From contig MNCI01034965.1 of NCBI GenBank assembly GCA_015680685.1, positions 170,241 to 234,240 of the forward strand: a DNA stretch of 64,000 nucleotides. The letters run 5' to 3'. Below are positions 59,881 to 64,000 of the stretch, piece by piece. This DNA is from Gnetum montanum. Lineage: Eukaryota > Streptophyta > Gnetopsida > Gnetales > Gnetaceae. Position 1 is the stretch's first letter. Every line of letters starts with the position of its first letter. The notes beneath the pieces were generated by a model that searched no databases, was not told the origin of the DNA, and was given only the letters and a program-made list of their open reading frames with translations. A program made the position numbers and the translations under genes.

Positions 59881-60950
59881 TTTGAACCAAAGACTGCACT
59901 CCAAGCACACTATCATGTTAACTCATGTCATTACCTATTGGATTAAAGTTGGCCATCTTCCTAGGAAATTCTCTGATCTTGGAAGTCCTCTTATATATTC
60001 ACAAATTGCTAGAAATGAACCTTGCAAAGCTCTTTTGGATTCAGGTTCTAGTGTTAACTTAATCTCTCAAGAAATGTACAAAGCCTAGAACTTACCTCCA
60101 CTAAAAAAGAGTAACATTCGTTTAGAGTTAGCCAACCAGTCCATTACTATCCCATTAGGACTAGTGGAGAACATTGTCACCACTATTTATGGATGGTTGT
60201 ATCTAGCCAATTTCCTAGTGATTCAAGTTAACAACTGTAAGGGAGACTTCTTAATCATAATGGAAATAGCATGGCTAAGTACGATTGATGTGCACCTAGG
60301 CATACGTGATCTTTCCCTAGAAATATCAAAGGAAAATACATTTGGAAGGATTGAGAAGAAGAAAGTTTCATGCAACACATACAATGACATATGGTGCAAC
60401 TGCATGCAGAAGGCCTAGTTTGTACAACGCTTAACATTGCCTACATGCAACTAGTGTGCACAAGTGACTAACATACAAATATGCCTGTATGCAATAGCCA
60501 TAAGACAGGAAGGCATCGAGTGGCTAACAGTTAACCAAGAGAGCAATTCAACCCTATGCATGAAACCAACTAAGAGCTTGACTTATGCCTATATCGATAG
60601 CATAGATACATTAGAGCAAGTCCATTGCCAACTTCCAAGTCCTGACATCGAAAATATCAATTGGGAAAAGTTAGAAATCCCTAACGAGTTTAAGCAAGAG
60701 CCCCTTGAGTTAAAATCATTACCCACTAGCATGGAGTACACATTTCTTAAGAATAGAAAATCAGTAATCATTAACGCTAAGCTCACTCTTCAACAAAAAG
60801 AAACACTGCTGAAGATGGTAAACAAATGGTCGAAAGTCTTTGCTTGGTCATATCCCGAATTAACCAAAATAGATCCTAGGATATGCCAACATAGAATTTA
60901 CACTGACCCCTCCATGAAGCCTCAACAACAATCGCAAAGGTGACTGAACC
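59880..60950 (+). pseudogene. Element D protease and linker
   Basis: PCKALLDSGSSVNLISQEMY (about 60022-60082) is the retropepsin active site, Asp-Ser-Gly. The C-terminal half has LVIQVNNCKGDFL and AWLSTIDVHLGIRDLSLE. The linker before RT (LLKMVNKWSKVFAWSYPELT) is long and open. Stops at 60086, 60416, 60452 and about 60940. Confidence 0.85.
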
Positions 60951-62170
60951 CAGAGCTTAAGCAAGTGGTTAAAGAAGAAATTGAACAACAACTAAAAGCT
61001 GGATTCATCTACCCCATTGCTGATAGTGAATGGGTTAGCCCATTAGTCATTGTACCTAAAAAGGGAGGTAAATGAAGGGACTTTAGGCTACTGAACATGG
61101 CAACATTTAAAGACCATTTTCCCTTGCCATTCGTCAACCAAGTCTTAGATACCATTGTAGGGTATTACTATTATAGTTTTCTGGATGGTTACAGTGGGTA
61201 CAATCAAATTCAAATAGCACCAAAAAACCAAGCCAAGACTACATTCACAAGTCCTTGGGGGACATTTGCATATAGGCAGATACCATTTAGCTTATGCAAT
61301 GCCCCAGCAACATTTCGACGTTTGGTTCTAAGTATATTTCAACAGCAAATAGGGAATGGTGTTGAGGTCTTTATGGATGATTTCTCCACCTACAGAGCAG
61401 ACTTCAAACAAGCATTGGACTAATTAGAGCAAGTACTGAAATGATGTATTAAAACCAACTTAAGGCTCAATGGGAAAAAAAGCCATTTAATGATCCAAGG
61501 AGGCATTGTATTAGGGCATAAAATTTCACAAATAGGGATAGAGGTAGATCCTAACAAAATTAAAGTCATCCAAGGAATCACTTGTCAACCTAAAACTATA
61601 AAAGATGTCCAATCATTCCTTGGATATACTGGCTATTATAGATGCTTCATCGAGAACTTTTCGAAGATTGTGAAACCATTGGTAGAATTAACAAAGAAGG
61701 ACATACCCTTTGAATGGACTATGGAATGTGAGCTAGCTTTCCAAACCTTGAAATAGAAGCTCATAGAAACACCCATTCTACAAGCTCTTGATTGGTCCAA
61801 GCCATTCCATATAGTGACCGACACGTCCAATTTTACTTTAGGAGCTATACTTACATAGTTAGATGACCAAAAACGTCCCTATTACATTCACTATGCAAGT
61901 CAAAGTATTGTTGGTGCACAACTCAACTACCCACAACAAAAAAAGAATTAATGGTCATGGTGTTTGCACTAGAGAAATTTAGGCACTATGTATTAGGCTA
62001 CAAGATATTTGTACACATGGATCATAGTGGAATACGGTTCCTAATGAATAAACCAATGGTGAGCCCTTGCATCATACAATGGCTCGTGATCTTACAAGAA
62101 ACCAATCTTACGATGATCAATCGTAAAGGCACCAAGAATGTTGTTGTTGATCATTTATCTCGGTTATGAT
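60950..62170 (+). pseudogene. Element D reverse transcriptase and RNase H
   Basis: RT motifs in order: VSPLVIVPKKGG, HFPLPFVNQVLD, FLDGYSGYNQIQIAP, TTFTSPWGTFAYRQIPF, LCNAPATFRRLVLSIF, EVFMDDFSTY (catalytic Asp pair). RNase H: LGYTGYYRCFIENFSK (connection), then the segment near 61950-62170 ending VDHLSRL. A stop TGA replaces Trp in GGKWR-type sequence near 61073. One frame change occurs in an A-run near 61940. Confidence 0.9.
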
Positions 62171-63430
62171 GGGACACCAAAGAGGACAAATATCCAATTT
62201 CTAACCGCTTCCTTGATAAACTCCTCTTTGCAAGTGTAATAATAAATAATCAATTAACCATAGAGATAAATTAGTATAGTAGAATTGTTACCTATCTTCT
62301 CACACGAGAAACACCACAAGGGCTAGACGTTAAAAAGAACCAATAGTTTCTTCACCTAGCCAAATATTTTATGGAAATCAATGGACAACTTTAAAAGGTA
62401 TGTTCCGATGGCTTGGTCTGATGGTGTGTTCAAAATGTAGATCAATTGCAAGTTCTCTAAGATGCTCATGAGGGCCCTTGTGGGGGTCATTACACTGGGA
62501 GATGAACAGCCATTAAAATCTTGCTTGTAGGATATTATTAGCCTACATTGTTTTGGGACACTTATCATTTCGTCCAATCTTGTGAACATTGCCAACACGA
62601 TGGGGGAATGATTACTAGAATGGAGGGTCCACAACAATGGATTCAACCTTTAGAACCCTTCCTCATATGGGGTATTGATTTTATGGGGCTTATCACACCA
62701 ATGTCCAATGGAAAAGCCTACATTGTTGTTGCTATTGACTATTTTACAAAATGGATAGAAGCAGCCGCTGTTACTAACTGTACATCATCTACCGCTACAC
62801 GATTTGTTCAACAACAAATTGTAAATAGGTTTGGTGTGCCTCGTGCACTTATTTTCGATAATGGTACACATTTTACAGGTGCGAACTTTTGAAAATTAAT
62901 GCAATGCTTAGGAGTTTAGCATAAGCTGACTACACCATATCATCCTCAAGTGAATGGTCAAGCCGAGGTCACCAATAGGGAGATTACAGAAATATTGACA
63001 TGAACCATTAACAAATATAGGTAAGACTGGAGCACCAAACTGAATGATGCTCTTCAGGCATACCGCTCCACATGGAAACTCCTTATAGGCTACTCTCCCT
63101 ATGAGTTAGTGTATGATAAACTTTTAACATTTCCTATCGAGACTGAGCTCCATACACTATCTACAACATATGACCTTAACCTTGACCTCAGTCTAGCATA
63201 GAAAGAATGGTTAATGAACCTTAACTTGCTAGATGAAAATTGATTAGCCACCTTATCATCCAATGAATTGCACAAGGTCTTCAACAAGCAATGTCATGAC
63301 CTAAGAATTAGGAAAGTTACATACCAACTAGGAGATAAGGTTCTCTATTAGAATCCTGCACATGTGCCACAATGAACTAAATTTCAAACATTGTGGGAAG
63401 GACCTTATATCATTCTTTTCCTTCAGGAGC
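62170..63430 (+). pseudogene. Element D integrase
   Basis: HHCC zinc finger with HEGPCGGHYTGR and SCEHCQHDGG. Catalytic core: WGIDFMG (first Asp), FTKWIEAAAV, FGVPRALIFDNGTHFTG (second Asp), PYHPQVNGQAEVTNREI (Glu). C-terminal LWEGPYIIL near 63390. One frame throughout with about 16 stops. TAG replaces the Trp of YYWPT-type sequence near 62538. No chromodomain recognised. Confidence 0.88.
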
Positions 63431-64000
63431 CATGATGATCTATAAACTTGAAAGCTCAGATAGGAAATTATTAGTCAACATCCAGCAAACCAAACCTTTC
63501 CATGAGCCTAAAACGGCTAGTACTAACACTACCTCCATTAATGAACAACTTTGCTCATTATTTCAGATCTCCTCCTACCAACTCAGTCATGGGGGAGATG
63601 GCCACTAATGCTAACCATTCTAAAGCCCTTAGTTCCTTTTTCTTTTTTGTTTTACACATTCTTCATCTTTACTTGTTTTTGTTTTACACCATCGTTCACA
63701 TTTTTACTATTTCTTTCTCTATTACATTTTTTTTTGAATTACTCTCACTCATCGTATAATAAGTGCTCATGATGGTGGATTGTACTATAATGATGTTATA
63801 TACTAATGTTTGGTTTTTACCTTTGACTTTTAGTGTTGATGCTAAGATATGGGTTCTTTTGATAAAATAGGCAATGAGTCCACGTCATCCATTCATCCAT
63901 ACAACTCTATGATCTCCCTTGGTTTTGGAAATGTATTGTCCCTTTTTCTAAGAAAACTTATTAATGAATTGGTGGCTTGGTATTCTTCAAACCAAGAAAA
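63430..64000 (+). other. Element D spacer after pol, partial
   Basis: Contains AGTCATGGGGGAGATGG (63583-63600), also found after pol in A and B, then a T-rich tract (63630-63750) like A's 870-1110. It continues past the edge. The hydrophobic short frames here reflect T-richness. Confidence 0.65.

Larger units (their letters stand above)
56394..64000 (+). mobile_element. Element D: Athila-like Ty3/gypsy retrotransposon, 3' end outside window
   Basis: Plus strand, with 5' LTR, primer-binding site, gag, protease, RT, RNase H and integrase in the order expected for Ty3/gypsy. The spacer after pol begins near 63430 and runs off the edge, so the extra ORF and 3' LTR are not visible. Same family as A and B (pol) and C and F (LTR). 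The frame is kept for long distances although about 40 stop codons interrupt it. Confidence 0.9.

Noticed and set aside
3420-63420. Possible nuclear genetic code with UAR read as glutamine, because TAA/TAG often stand at Gln positions
   Set aside because: Element D also has TGA at expected Arg and Trp positions and TAG at an expected Trp position, and the host relics carry TGA stops. Deamination of CAA/CAG, CGA and TGG explains all of these without recoding.

Overview
The window is nuclear DNA of a land plant with a large, retrotransposon-rich genome. The two host genes are plant-type: a BRAHMA-like SNF2 ATPase with a C-terminal bromodomain region, and a MATE/DTX transporter. Long introns, heavily decayed LTR elements and several solo LTRs suggest a gymnosperm-sized genome, but nothing in the sequence fixes the species. 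No intact protein-coding gene is present; every coding region I can identify is broken.

Layout. Positions 1-21016 hold a three-level nest. Element A (plus strand) enters from the left edge with part of its pol and ends in a 3' LTR. That LTR is split by element B (minus strand, 6458-20550, target duplication ATTAG on both sides). B's own 3' LTR is split by solo LTR C (6634-7620, target duplication ATATT). A and B belong to one Ty3/gypsy family, Athila-like by its reverse transcriptase and primer-binding site. Both carry an extra coiled-coil ORF downstream of pol, in the position where env-like genes sit.

Positions 22163-46706 (minus strand) are a BRAHMA pseudogene covering motif I of the ATPase to the C-terminus; the N-terminal half is absent. 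Its intron after motif III holds element E (27545-42766, target duplication ACAAA), a Tat-like Ty3/gypsy element with two RNase H domains, tandem arrays, and its own inserted solo LTR F (36491-37374). Upstream lies a truncated element end with LTR G (47268-48230). Positions 49310-52799 (minus) are a MATE pseudogene in seven recognisable exons. Positions 52800-56393 are AT-rich with no gene. From 56394 to the right edge runs element D (plus), another Athila-like copy with 5' LTR, primer-binding site, gag, protease, RT, RNase H and integrase; its 3' LTR lies outside.

Two themes recur. The retroelement frames are open for kilobases but carry many in-frame stops, mainly at expected Gln, Arg or Trp positions, as methyl-cytosine deamination would produce; the host pseudogenes also carry small indels. 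Also, each of the six single N positions lies beside duplicated (direct or inverted) sequence, so each is probably an unmerged contig join. These joins create false duplications and one false inversion.
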